NCBI RefSeq assembly: GCF_001908235.1
Contig: NZ_LGHK01000125.1
Coordinates: 1-53,350 of the forward strand
DNA: 53,350 bases
Direction of reading: 5' to 3'
Origin: Bradyrhizobium sp. NAS96.2
GTDB taxonomy: Bacteria > Pseudomonadota > Alphaproteobacteria > Rhizobiales > Xanthobacteraceae
Part shown: positions 26,179 through 35,363 of the stretch, in pieces
How the letters are laid out: every line of letters starts with the position of its first letter
Numbering within the stretch: position 1 is the stretch's first letter
Notes under the pieces: generated by a model
The model's input: the letters and a program-made list of their open reading frames with translations, nothing else
Told to the model about the DNA's origin: nothing
The model's database searches: none
Made by a program: the position numbers and the translations under genes

Positions 26179-26192
26179 TTGATTTCGGTCAA
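26179..26192. promoter_or_regulatory. Candidate FNR/FixK box upstream of hemA
   Basis: TTGATTTCGGTCAA matches the TTGA-N6-TCAA core bound by FNR/FixK-type regulators. It lies about 140 bases before the hemA ATG in a 182-base noncoding gap, the position expected for an activator site. From memory, hemA of soybean bradyrhizobia is induced under low oxygen; this site would explain similar control here. Not tested. Confidence 0.55.
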
Positions 26193-26222
26193 ATAGCCCG
26201 GGGTCTTACGGCCCGACCGGGC

Positions 26223-27287
26223 TCAGGTGGTCCTGAAGCGCAGCATGCCGTCGTCGTGCATCTCGGCGGTCAGGCGGCCCTCGACCAGCATGTAATTGAC
26301 ATGGGCGACCAGTTCGCCGGCGGCAAAGCCCATCTGGTGCTCGTCCAGCACGTGCTTGTGGAACACCACCGGCACCAGCTCCTTGGAGGTCTGCGGCACC
26401 TCGCGGCAGGCCTCGGCGATCAGCCGGCAGCGCTCCTCATGGTGGTCGGCGAGCTGCTTGATCCGGGTCTTCAGCCCGTAGAACGGCACGCCATGGCCCG
26501 GCAGCACCATCACGTCGTAGGGCAGGGTGGTGGTCAGGCTGGCCAGCGAGGCCAGATATTCGCCGAGCGAGTTCTGCTCGGGCTCGACCGCCCAGACGCT
26601 GACATTGGGCGAGATCTTGCTCAGCACCTGGTCGGCGGACAGGAACAGCTTGTCGGCGGCGCAATACAGCATCACCTGGTCGAGCGCGTGCCCGCCGCCG
26701 GTGATCACCTTGAAGCGCCTTGTGCCGATCACGACCTCGTCGCCGTGGGTCAGGCGGTGATAGGACGGCGGCAGCACCGACACCCGCTTCAGGTAGTCCT
26801 GGCCGCGCCCGAGCAGCTTCTCGGTGAGGTCCTCGTCCATGCCGTGGCGGCGGAAGAACAGCCGCTGCGCGTTGCGCCGTTCCTCGGTGCCGCGGTTCTG
26901 GTGATAGACCGATTGCAGGTATTCCACCTGCGACATGAACAGCGGGCAGTTGAAGCGCTCGGTGATCCAGCCGGCAAGACCGACGTGATCGGGATGCGAG
27001 TGCGTCACGATCAGCCTGTTGACCTTGACGTGCTTCAGCGGCCCGTCGAACAGCGTGGTCCACGCCGCGATCGATTCCTCGTTGCCGAAGCCGGCATCCA
27101 CCATGGTCCAGCCGTCGCCGTCGGCGAGCAGATAGATGTTCACGTGGTTGAGGCGGAACGGCAGCTTCAGCCGTGCCCACAGCACGCCGGGGGCCACCTC
27201 CACGACCTGGTCGTGGCCGGGATGGTTCTCCCAGGGGTATCGCAGTGCCTCCGCCGAGGAGGGAAGGCTGTCGGTCTTCTTGTCCAT
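26223..27287 (-). CDS. Metallo-beta-lactamase-fold hydrolase
   Basis: A 354-residue cytoplasmic protein. The metal motif HxHxDH is H96-S-H98-P-D100-H101 in VTHSHPDHVG; the later ligand His is in TGGGHALDQVMLYC, an Asp in LFLSADQVLSK, and the last His in VLPGHGVPFYG. The C-terminal 90 residues look like the helical/winged-helix extension of the group that includes glyoxalase II-like and lactamase-like proteins. The reaction is unknown; thioester or lactone hydrolysis would fit the fold. Upstream of hemA on the same strand, with 182 bases between, so probably separate transcription. Confidence 0.88.
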   Translation of the reverse strand: MDKKTDSLPSSAEALRYPWENHPGHDQVVEVAPGVLWARLKLPFRLNHVNIYLLADGDGWTMVDAGFGNEESIAAWTTLFDGPLKHVKVNRLIVTHSHPDHVGLAGWITERFNCPLFMSQVEYLQSVYHQNRGTEERRNAQRLFFRRHGMDEDLTEKLLGRGQDYLKRVSVLPPSYHRLTHGDEVVIGTRRFKVITGGGHALDQVMLYCAADKLFLSADQVLSKISPNVSVWAVEPEQNSLGEYLASLASLTTTLPYDVMVLPGHGVPFYGLKTRIKQLADHHEERCRLIAEACREVPQTSKELVPVVFHKHVLDEHQMGFAAGELVAHVNYMLVEGRLTAEMHDDGMLRFRTT

Positions 27288-27417
27288 GCTACGGGCTTAG
27301 CGGCACATTGCCCGCCGCGCCAGCCGAAAATCAGATAGCCGTCCGGAGAATGGGGCCGGAAATCCCGGGAATTCCGTGGCCCGGATCAAGCGAAACCATG
27401 ATCCCGGGACTCTCTCT

Positions 27418-27556
27418 TCTCCTTCCCCCTGAAAGGGGGAAGGTCGGGATGGGGGGCAGCCGCAGGCAACGGTGCATGTGGAGAGAGCGGATCCCCACCC
27501 GCTTTGCTCCGACGAGCAAAGCGACCTCCCCTTTTCAAGGGGAGGTTGGAGCGTGT
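27418..27556. repeat. Palindromic dispersed repeat, family B copy 3
   Basis: Contains CCTTCCCCCTGAAAGGGGG and GAAGGTCGGGATGGGGG on the left, and CCCCACCCGCTTTGCTCCG, GAGCAAAGCGACCTCCCC and TTTTCAAGGGGAGG on the right. Arms are less exact than in copies 1 and 4. It fills the 280-base gap between the chemoreceptor stop and the hydrolase gene. Confidence 0.65.
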
Positions 27557-27567
27557 GCGCGGCTGGC

Positions 27568-29712
27568 CTACGCCGCCCGAATGTTCGACAGGAAACCGTC
27601 GATCTCCGAGCGCAGCACGTCAGCCTCGCGGCGCAGCGCGTCGGAGGCGCTCAGCACCTCGCCGGCGGCGGCGCCGGCCTCGGCCGAGGCGGTCGAGACG
27701 CCGACGATGTTGCTCGACACCTCGCTGGTGCCGCCGGCGGCGTGCTGGATGTTACGGGCGATCTCGCGGGTTGCCGCGCCCTGCTCCTCGACGGCGGCGG
27801 CGATCGCGGTGGTAACGTCGTTGATCTCGCCGATCGTGCTCGAGATGTTGCGGATCGCGGTGACGGCCGTGGTGGTCACCTCCTGCATGCTGACGATCTG
27901 CTGGCGGATCTCCTCGGTCGCCTTGGCGGTCTGGCTCGCCAGGTTCTTCACCTCGGAGGCGACCACGGCAAAGCCGCGGCCGGCTTCGCCCGCGCGCGCC
28001 GCCTCGATGGTGGCGTTGAGCGCCAGCAGATTGGTCTGCGAGGCGATGGTCTGGATCAGGTCGACCACGACGCTGATCCGCGCGGCGTTGTCGGCAAGGC
28101 CCTGCATCGTGCTGTCGGTGGCGCTGGCTTCCTCTACCGCCTTGCGGGCGATCTCCGCCGAGGTGACGACCTGGCGGCTGATCTCCTGGATCGAGGACGA
28201 CAGCTCCTCGGTGCCGGCCGACACGGTCTGCACGTTGACCGAGGTCTCCTCGGCGGCCGAGGCCACCGCGCTGACCAACGCGCTCGACTGGTCAGCGGTC
28301 GCCGACATGCTCTGCGCGGTCGACTGCATCGAGTTCGCCGCGGTCTGCAGGCTGCCGAGCGCGGTGCGGACCGTCGATTCGAAGGTCGTGATCTGCGTCT
28401 CCATGCGCGAGGCGCGCTCGGCCTTGGCGGAGCGGTCCTTGTTCTGGTTCTCGGTGAGCTCGCGGCTCTCGATCATGCTCTCGCGGAACACCTGCAGCGC
28501 GTCCGCCATGACGGCGATCTCGTCGCGCTGGCGGCTCTGCGGGATCTCGGTGTCGAGGTCGCCGTCGGACAACAGCTGCATCGAGCGCTGCAGGCCGCGG
28601 ATGCGGTGCAGGATGTTGCGCCCGACATAGAGCCAGACGAACAGGAACGAGCCGACCAAGGTCAGCGCGCCGAGGCCGATCATGACCGCGGTCGCGAGCG
28701 AGATCTGCTGCCGCGCCTGGAAGGTCGAGGCGTCGGTCTCCTTCTGGACCGCGTCGACCAGCTGCTGGACGCTGATGCCGAGCCCGACATTGAGCTTGCG
28801 GGTCTCCTCCAGGATGGTCTGGCCGTAATCGATCGAGTCGAGCTCCTTCTGGCGGACCTTGAACACGCCGGTCTTGCCTTCGCCCAGCACGAGAAGCCTC
28901 GAGGCAGTGTCGCGCACGGCGACGATCGCCGGGTTGTTGGGCAGGTCCTCGAGGTTGGACTTGATGCGCTCGCGGCCCTTCTTGAACTCCGCCTCGATCG
29001 CATCGAGCGTCTCGCTGGAATTGGCCGACAGCGCCGCGGTCATGTCGGCGGCCATCAGATTGCCGATGGACAGCACGTTGCTGATCTGGCCGACGGTGCG
29101 GGCCGCCTCGGTGGCGTCGTCAGCGGAAACCTCAGCCGAGGCGAGGATGGCGTTGAGCCGGGTCTGCGCGTCGAGCATCGCGGGACCGGCTGCGGAGACG
29201 AAGGCCGACTGCGCCTTGCGCAGCGCGTTGTACTGCCTGTCGCGCAGCGCACCGACCTCGAGCCGCTCGCGCGCCGCCGAGATCAGGCTCTTGGTCGCCT
29301 CGTCGGTGTTCTTGACGTTTTCCTGCAGCGCGCTGACGACGGATTTGTCGGCGCCGAGTTCGATGATCTCGCCAAGCTTGGCATTGGTCTGCTGCGCGAC
29401 CTCCTGCACCTTCTTGGTGCGATCGTTCAGCGCATCCTCGCTCTGCACGGCGAGCAGGCCGGGCCCCTGGGCTGCGAGCGAGGCGCTCTGCGCGGACAGT
29501 TGCAGGCTCGCGGCGAGCCGCGGAATGTCGCGGCCGGAGAGATCGCTCATGGTGCCGCCGAGCTGATGCAGCACGATGCCGGCGCCTGCGCTGATCACCA
29601 GCGCCATGGCTGCGATCACGGCGAACGCTGCGAACAGGCTGCCCCTGACGCCCATCTGCGGCAGGCGGATACGCTTGAGATTGAGTTTGCCGAGCTTGAA
29701 CCGAAACGCCAT
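27568..29712 (-). CDS. Methyl-accepting chemotaxis protein
   Basis: A 714-residue chemoreceptor. First membrane helix at about residues 20-45 (SLFAAFAVIAAMALVISAGAGIVL), a helical periplasmic sensor domain of about 300 residues with no recognised fold, second membrane helix (ATAVMIGLGALTLVGSFLFVWLY, about 350-372), HAMP domain, then the signalling domain with the hairpin tip VVASEVKNLASQTAKATEEI. No CheR/CheB-docking pentapeptide is seen at the C-terminus. I start at ATG 29712 (MAFRFKLGKLNLK); an upstream frame to 29787 adds 25 residues without support. No che genes nearby, so it is an orphan receptor. Confidence 0.92.
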   Translation of the reverse strand: MAFRFKLGKLNLKRIRLPQMGVRGSLFAAFAVIAAMALVISAGAGIVLHQLGGTMSDLSGRDIPRLAASLQLSAQSASLAAQGPGLLAVQSEDALNDRTKKVQEVAQQTNAKLGEIIELGADKSVVSALQENVKNTDEATKSLISAARERLEVGALRDRQYNALRKAQSAFVSAAGPAMLDAQTRLNAILASAEVSADDATEAARTVGQISNVLSIGNLMAADMTAALSANSSETLDAIEAEFKKGRERIKSNLEDLPNNPAIVAVRDTASRLLVLGEGKTGVFKVRQKELDSIDYGQTILEETRKLNVGLGISVQQLVDAVQKETDASTFQARQQISLATAVMIGLGALTLVGSFLFVWLYVGRNILHRIRGLQRSMQLLSDGDLDTEIPQSRQRDEIAVMADALQVFRESMIESRELTENQNKDRSAKAERASRMETQITTFESTVRTALGSLQTAANSMQSTAQSMSATADQSSALVSAVASAAEETSVNVQTVSAGTEELSSSIQEISRQVVTSAEIARKAVEEASATDSTMQGLADNAARISVVVDLIQTIASQTNLLALNATIEAARAGEAGRGFAVVASEVKNLASQTAKATEEIRQQIVSMQEVTTTAVTAIRNISSTIGEINDVTTAIAAAVEEQGAATREIARNIQHAAGGTSEVSSNIVGVSTASAEAGAAAGEVLSASDALRREADVLRSEIDGFLSNIRAA

Positions 29713-29880
29713 TGCCCCCGTGTCCCCCGTCACCGCTACTCTTGGATGTTTCCCCGGCGCGGGAGTATCGGTGCGGCGGGTTAACAAAATCGGGAAAATT
29801 GCGACGATCTGCCGGATTTTTCAGGGCTTCCGCGCACCGGCTTGGTTCGCTGTGCGGAATCGATGCGCGCGATCGGACGC

Positions 29881-29906
29881 AAAAAGGCCGGCGTGAGCCG
29901 GCCTTT
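29881..29906 (-). terminator. Intrinsic terminator of the outer-membrane protein gene
   Basis: Minus-strand stem AAAGGCCGGC/GCCGGCCTTT with a four-base loop and a T run (TTTTT) after it. It sits 29 bases beyond the stop codon of the beta-barrel gene. Confidence 0.85.
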
Positions 29907-29934
29907 CCACTCTTGGTTGTGGCGATCGGTAGCC

Positions 29935-30684
29935 TCAGTAGCGGCCGTAGGCGGGGCCGCCGAGGTTGCCGAGATTGAAGCGGTAGTTGAGGCCCGCCTT
30001 CACCGTGTGCTCGTCATTGTGGAAGCTGCCGGCCGGCACCAGCGCGCCCGGCGCGGTGAAGCGGCTGTCGCCGAAGTCGTAGTACTGGTACTCGACCTTG
30101 GCCGACCAGTTCGGCGCGAACATGTATTCGGCGCCGCCGCCGATGGTCCAGCCGTTGCTGTGGTTGTCGGTCAGCGCGAAGCCGACCGGCGCGCCGCCGA
30201 GCGTCACCGTCTCGTTGTTGTCGGAATAGGCGTAGCCGCCCTTTACGTAGATCATGCCCGGGCCCCAGGTGTAGCCGACGCGGCCGGTGATCGAGCCGAT
30301 GCCGCGTTGGTTGTTGTTGTAGACGTAGCCGCCCGGGAAGATCGCGTTGAGCTGGTGGCCGCCGAGCCAGGAATACTGGCCTTCGACGCCGATCACCCAC
30401 ATCGGCGACAGCTGCCAGTCGTAGCCGGCCTGCACGCCGCCCATGAAGCGGGCGTCGGAATTGGTCAGCGCGAGGCCGTTGAAGGAGTTGTTGCTGCCCG
30501 AGAACGCGCCGCCGAGATGGCCGCCGAGATAGAAGCCGGTCCAGTTGTAGAGCGGAGCGGCGTAAACAGGCGCGGGCGCCTTCTGGTAATAGCCGCGGGA
30601 GCCGAGGTCGGCGGCGTCGGCGGTCGCGCCAAAGGCGGCGAGGGCAACCGCTGCGGCTGCGGTTGCGAGCAGGAACGTCTTCAT
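29935..30684 (-). CDS. Outer-membrane beta-barrel protein (Omp25/RopB-like)
   Basis: A 249-residue protein with a signal peptide (MKTFLLATAAAAVALAAFGA, cleaved near ATADAADLG). The mature part starts with a short Tyr/Pro-rich segment, then WTGFYLGGHLGGAFSG and alternating amphipathic strands (GGVQAGYDWQL, TGRVGYTWGPGMIYVKGGYAYSD, AKVEYQYYDFGD), ending HTVKAGLNYRFNLG. The eight-strand barrel fits the Omp25/Omp31 group common in Rhizobiales, which stabilise the outer membrane or act as minor channels. GGAG lies before the ATG at 30684; longer upstream frames are not supported. Terminator directly downstream. Confidence 0.9.
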   Translation of the reverse strand: MKTFLLATAAAAVALAAFGATADAADLGSRGYYQKAPAPVYAAPLYNWTGFYLGGHLGGAFSGSNNSFNGLALTNSDARFMGGVQAGYDWQLSPMWVIGVEGQYSWLGGHQLNAIFPGGYVYNNNQRGIGSITGRVGYTWGPGMIYVKGGYAYSDNNETVTLGGAPVGFALTDNHSNGWTIGGGAEYMFAPNWSAKVEYQYYDFGDSRFTAPGALVPAGSFHNDEHTVKAGLNYRFNLGNLGGPAYGRY

Positions 30685-30929
30685 AAGGCAGTCTCCGGAC
30701 AAGTCATGAGGCGCAGCGTGAATGGCGCCATCCATGGCCGAGGGGTTAGACCGCATTTGAGTAAAATTTCTCACCGAAAGACGGCTTGGAGCGTTAAGTC
30801 GCACCCTTTGCGGCGAAACGTTTTGTTGTGCCTAACGAACGCTTAAGCGGGAATGACGGAAGGCTTAACGCGCCGCGCGCGGCCCGCTTCTGCCGTTAAC
30901 CAAGCCGCCGTCGCTCATCGCGACGCTTG

Positions 30930-31250
30930 TCAATCAAGCCGCTTGCGCACGTCGTCGCGGATCTGCTCGCGGAACGCCTGGCGCCGCGCGGCGCGCTCCT
31001 TGACCGGAACGTCGTGGCGGTCGAACACGTCGAACTTCTCCAGGATCGGATAGTGCTCGCTCGCCATCGCCAGCACGCGCAGCAGGCCGGCGACCTTCGG
31101 GGTCGGGCCGGTGACCTCCCACCTGCGCAGTTTCTCCGTGCCGCCGGCACCCGGCAGCCCGCACAGCTTGGCCATGTCGGCCACCGTCAGCTTGCGGCCG
31201 AGCGCCTCGCCGAGATGTTCGCGCAATTTTCTTAGTTCTGGGCCGGTCAC
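30930..31250 (-). CDS. XRE-type HTH DNA-binding protein
   Basis: A 106-residue protein. The N-terminal half (MTGPELRKLREHLGEALGRKLTVADMAKLCGLP...) is a Cro/CI-type helix-turn-helix of the short type used by single-domain regulators; GGTEKLRRWEVTGPTPKVAGLLRVLAMA fits helices 3-5. The C-terminal tail is basic (KERAARRQAFREQIRDDVRKRL) and may be unstructured. It is probably an autoregulated repressor but no operator is visible. It lies alone between the beta-barrel gene and a dispersed repeat. Confidence 0.78.
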   Translation of the reverse strand: MTGPELRKLREHLGEALGRKLTVADMAKLCGLPGAGGTEKLRRWEVTGPTPKVAGLLRVLAMASEHYPILEKFDVFDRHDVPVKERAARRQAFREQIRDDVRKRLD

Positions 31251-31330
31251 TCTTGGGTCCGCTCCGCGGTGGCAAATGTGAAGTGAGTCACATGACGTGC
31301 TCGGGGCGAGGTCTATACGCCACGCATGCG

Positions 31331-31438
31331 ACTTCTAGAGCCTTTTCCGTTCCGATTGAATCGGAACGGGGCTCTGGATTCTTGTTTTGACGCGTTTTCT
31401 TCACGCGAACCGGTACCCACTTCGCTCGAAAACGCTTC
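31331..31438. repeat. Dispersed repeat, family E, fuller copy
   Basis: Contains the palindrome CCGTTCCGATT/AATCGGAACGG and then the conserved block TTTTGACGCGTTTTCTTC...GCGAACCGG...TTCGCTCGAAAACGC. The block occurs inverted and partly degraded at 12954-13003. It ends 15 bases before the start codon of the next small gene, so it forms most of that gene's upstream region. Confidence 0.72.
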
Positions 31439-31453
31439 TCAAAGGAAATCATC

Positions 31454-31579
31454 ATGCACGGCATCATCGAAAGCCTGAGCCCCGAACACGCACAGATCGA
31501 TTGGAAATGGGTCGGCAGTGTGTTCGTGGTCTACGTCGTGCTGATGATCGGCGGCGTGGGCCTGCTGCTCGCGCATTGA
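31454..31579 (+). CDS. Small single-pass membrane protein, 41 residues
   Basis: A short frame with AAAGGAA upstream of the ATG. The 41-residue product has a polar N-terminus (MHGIIESLSPEHAQIDWKW) and one membrane helix (VGSVFVVYVVLMIGGVGLLLA, residues 20-40), ending in His. It resembles small proteins of rhizobia with an IDWKWVG-type start, but I know no function. The gene is below usual ORF size cut-offs and follows a dispersed repeat. Confidence 0.6.
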   Translation: MHGIIESLSPEHAQIDWKWVGSVFVVYVVLMIGGVGLLLAH

Positions 31580-31751
31580 TTCGGCGAAGGAGCAGGCGAA
31601 GGCGGATGGCGGCCGTGGTGGCGCGGTCCGATCGTCGCGCAGGCCGGCCACGGCTGCTGGAGCCAGATCGTGCGTTCTTGACGATCCCGAGAGCCGGTAG
31701 CGATATCCTGCCGGCGCCTGCGTTCGGCGCCGACAGGATGGATTCTAGCCG

Positions 31752-32945
31752 TCAGCGTGAGGCGAGAGCGCCAGCCAACCGGGCTGACTTGCCGGCCGGC
31801 TTCGGCGTAGACCGTGCTGCCACCACAGGTTCGGATGGTGTCGCATTCGTCGGCCAGGCGCCGGGGAACGGCGGAGCAAAACGGTGCGCTTTCAGAGCCG
31901 CGATGTCCCAGGAGTTCAGGCAGGTTTTCCCGCCATATTCCGACGAATTGAAGAAGGCGTGAAACCCGATACCAACAGCCGACGCGAACCGGTCCCCCTT
32001 GGTCGCTCCGTCCACATAGGCCCTCAGCTTCGCGCAGAACTTGGGCAGATTGGCCGACCAGGGAGGATCGACTGCATTCTGGGCATTGTTGAATTGGTTC
32101 TGAAGCTCGCCGTACCGCTCGGTAAACGCTGCGTCGACCCCCGACCAGCCGTTCAGGCCATCAATATTCAACCCGCTGTCATGCACAACCTTGTCGATCG
32201 AGATGATGGTGGTTCGGCCGCTCCGGTAGCTGATGTTGCTGGCGGTTGATCTGATCTCGTACTGCTTGGGATCAGGCGATTTGGTTTCGGCAAACGACTC
32301 CATGATCGAGTTCACGCCGCTATTGAGTGTGGTGATGGCGTTGGTGTTTTTCTGCAGGAAGGAGACGACAGGGACGATCGTCGCCCCGATACCCCCGGTG
32401 CCCGTGGCGAGCGATCCCAATGCGACGGCACTTGCGCCGACCGTCGTAATGCCGCTCACAAACTTCGTCGGGTCATTGAATCGAATGGTGTCCGACTGCT
32501 TGTACTCAAAGTGCATCCTTATTTTCGTGTTGGCCGGAACGTCGGTGATGATGGTGCCATCGCAGTTCTGAATTTGAGTGTCGCCAAAGTTGGCCTTCGC
32601 GATGATCGGCACCTTGACCTGCTTGGTCTCGTTGCTCTTGGCGTCCGGGAAGGTCACCACGGCCGCGAGGGCGACAGACCGATCGCGAATATTGAATCCA
32701 TCCTGGAACATGTTGCCGGTTCGCTTCGGTCCGACCCAACCCGACGCCACATTGTTCAGGCTCTGCGGATTGTCGCAGAGATTGCCGACTTTGAGATCGT
32801 ACTGGAAAACGTCTTTGGGACGGTCGAAGGGTCTTATGACCGGCGGCGAGCCCGAGGCACGCTCGACATCTCCCAAGTCAAAGGCAAATGCGGACGACGA
32901 TGCCAACAGCGCAAGAGCCGTCGGCAGCAAAATCTTGATGCGCAC
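31752..32945 (-). CDS. Secreted protein of unknown function
   Basis: A 397-residue protein with a signal peptide (MRIKILLPTALALLASSSAFA). No domain recognised. Early segment has a Cys (VGNLCDNPQSLNN) and a second in IQNCDGTIITD; a middle hydrophobic Gly/Ala/Ser-rich stretch (GASAVALGSLATGTGGIGATIVPVVSF, about 175-200) could be a membrane helix or amyloid-like segment; the C-terminal region holds FCAKLRAYVDG and TCLNSWDIAALK, followed by a Pro/Ala/basic tail. It is less GC-rich than its neighbours, which may mean a later arrival. A GC hairpin (ATCCTGCCGGCGCC/GGCGCCGACAGGAT) lies just after the stop (31708-31740). Confidence 0.7.
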   Translation of the reverse strand: MRIKILLPTALALLASSSAFAFDLGDVERASGSPPVIRPFDRPKDVFQYDLKVGNLCDNPQSLNNVASGWVGPKRTGNMFQDGFNIRDRSVALAAVVTFPDAKSNETKQVKVPIIAKANFGDTQIQNCDGTIITDVPANTKIRMHFEYKQSDTIRFNDPTKFVSGITTVGASAVALGSLATGTGGIGATIVPVVSFLQKNTNAITTLNSGVNSIMESFAETKSPDPKQYEIRSTASNISYRSGRTTIISIDKVVHDSGLNIDGLNGWSGVDAAFTERYGELQNQFNNAQNAVDPPWSANLPKFCAKLRAYVDGATKGDRFASAVGIGFHAFFNSSEYGGKTCLNSWDIAALKAHRFAPPFPGAWPTNATPSEPVVAARSTPKPAGKSARLAGALASR

Positions 32946-33207
32946 GTGATATCTCCCAATTCAATGTGGTACTGCGGAGCTTTGAAAATTCGCCGAGTAA
33001 CTACAGCTCCATAGAAATATGTCTCTGGCCGAAAATCAACCAAAAGTAGATTATGCAATCGGGGAAAGTTAGCCTCGGTCCGGGCTATCACGAGAGGGGC
33101 AGATGAGGCGGCCGTCGCGTGTCGCGATCACGCCGAGATCGGGCAGATGATATGTCGGTTGACGCGGGACCTTGACCAAGACGCGCATTTTTTTCTGACC
33201 CATAGGG
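32946..33207. other. Intergenic gap with no recognised gene
   Basis: About 262 bases, relatively AT-rich. It separates the acyltransferase stop from the secreted protein gene on the same strand, so it should carry the secreted protein's promoter. No convincing -35/-10 or repeat found. Confidence 0.4.
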
Positions 33208-35167
33208 CTATTGCAAAGTCTGATCGAGGAATGAAGCGCTCGATCTCACAAATGCGGGCCGCAAGTGCATAGCGTCTCGATAGATGGGGTCTCCGGCCGG
33301 GGTGAGGGTCGGGCAACGTTCCTTTTCACAAAGGCTATGAATGGGATCGATGACCTTGACTCCAGCGGCGGCGAGCGCGGCGCGAAGTGTTTCTGTGAGG
33401 CTCAGGCCCTCGCGTTGGGTTGTTAGTTCGACCGGGCTCGGGACGATCTCAAAGGAGGTGAGCTTGCGTCGGATCATGCTCGGAGGGCTCATCAACCCCG
33501 AGTACGGGATGTTCATTATGGCAAAGACCGTTCGCCCTTCTTGGATGAACTCCTTTGCCATTGCCGCCAGAGCGTTGATGGCGCCAGTGCGGCCATCGGG
33601 CTTTGATGCGCTCTGATCTTTGTATCGATACGGCGAAGCGGAGTTGAGGTACCCCCACCAATGCGCGCCGAGCACGACGGTCTTGATGTCCTTGTCGCGA
33701 ATCGCGGCTTTGGCTGCATCGACGAAGCCGACGCAATAGGGATGCTGGACATCCGTCAGGTCAGGTATGGGTGGACAGCCGCCGTATGTGAAGAAGTAGA
33801 TGCTGTCCTGCTTGAGTTGATCCTGCGCACCGATCGCCTGAACACGCGGCCAGTACATCTCCATGTTGCTGTCCCCGAAGAACAGCACGGAATGCGGCCC
33901 GTTCAGGGGCTTGTATTTGCGCAGAACGAAGCCCGTCCATCCGAGGGATTCAAGGTCGTCGGTCGGATAGGACCACTCGCTTGCGGCATTGATGATACGA
34001 TCGAGGCCGTACCTCTGGGCATTTGAGGTGAATTGGTCTGACGCGATCATCTGTCCAGTGAGACCGATTGCGACGCACAGTGTCGCCAGGACAGCAGCTG
34101 CCGAGCGTTTGGCGTGGGACGTCCCAAATCGAATTGGCCGCTCAATCAGATAGTAAGTAGCGGTAGCGCAGACGACCGCGGCGGCGACGAGCGCCCAGGT
34201 CTCGGCAGTGCCGGGGGGGGGCGCCTCGATAGATGGCCGCGAGCGACAGTATCGGCCAATGCCAAAGATAGAGAGGATAGCTGATCAAGCCGATGAATAC
34301 CGCGGCGGGATTTGACAAGAGGACGCGGTTAACGAAGGCGGTCGGCCCGGCCGAAATCAGCAGCGCGGCGCCGACTGTTGGGAAAATGGCGCGCCAGCCG
34401 GGAAAGAGCTGGTGAGCGTCAAATTGAGTTGCAGCGATGGCGATTAGGGCGAGGCCGGAGAGCGCGCGCAGATCGGGCGAATAGATCCGCTCAACGGCGG
34501 CAAACAGCCGGGCGGTGACCGTCTCCGACGACACGGAACGAAACGCAAGGAGACAGCCGATCAGCAGTTCCCAAGCTCGTGTGGTCGGCATGTAGAACGT
34601 CTTCACCGGGTCGCCCGCGACACTCGTAAGATTGAGCACAAGAGACGCGATCAGCGCGACCCAGATCAGAGCGCCGAGCGCGAACCGACTACGACAGAAC
34701 AGAAGGACGATGACCGGCCACGCCAGATAGAACTGCTCCTCGATGGCAAGAGACCAGAGATGCAGCAAAGGTTTCTGGATCGAAGCCTGGTCGAAGTAAC
34801 CGGTCTGCCCGAGAAAGACGAAATTCGCGAAGAAGAACGCGCCGCCGCGTATCTCTTGGCCGAGACGTTGCCATTCTGCGGGTAGCAGCCACAGCCATCC
34901 AACGGCGCAGGTCGCGATCAGGACGAGCGCGAGTGCTGGGAAAATTCGACAGATCCTGCGGATGTAGAAGCGCAGGAACGAAAACCGGTAGGCCTCCATC
35001 TCGGAGAACACGATGCCGGAGATGAGGAACCCGGAGATGACGAAGAAAACATCGACGCCGATGAATCCCCCCGGCAGCGCCCGTGGGAACGCATGGTAGA
35101 GCACGACCGTACCGATCGCGATCGCGCGCAGTCCATCGATGTCCGGCCGGTAGGAGTGCTTGTTCAT
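33208..35167 (-). pseudogene. OafA/YrhL-type acyltransferase with C-terminal SGNH domain, frameshifted at poly-G
   Basis: The N-terminal frame (35167 down to about 34222) is a membrane acyltransferase-3 domain: YRPDIDGLRAIAIGTVVLYH, GGFIGVDVFFVISGFLIS, LHLWSLAIEEQFYLAWPV, and SYPLYLWHWPILSLAAIYRG. At a run of nine G (34213-34221; C on the coding strand) the frame shifts. With eight C it continues GAPPGTAETWALVAAAVV through a last membrane helix into an SGNH domain (FFGDSNMEMYWP, LGAHWWGYLN, YRDAMHLRP). The repaired protein is about 652 residues, the normal size. Family members transfer acyl groups to cell-surface polysaccharides. As written the SGNH part is cut off. Slippage (phase variation) or sequencing error are both possible. 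Confidence 0.88.
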
Positions 35168-35363
35168 GGAGCCCCACGGGGGTGGTGCTACCACCCCCGC
35201 TCAATCCCCCGCAACCCACATCAGACTCACCCAAGACGCCTCAACGAGGGCGTGATGACTCTTTGCTTTTTCGTCGGCCATCAGCGACCCGACGGGAGTA
35301 GTAGCCCTTTGGAGTGGCGGCAGTGTGGGAAGAAAGCGCAAAAACGCTGAAACCTTGAAAAGA

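Noticed and set aside
27472..29784. 770-codon plus-strand frame antisense to the chemoreceptor
   Set aside because: Mirror of the chemoreceptor codon pattern; no ribosome site or domain.
31707..31741. GC hairpin after the secreted orphan gene as a terminator
   Set aside because: Strong stem but no T run on either side, so I did not list it as an intrinsic terminator.
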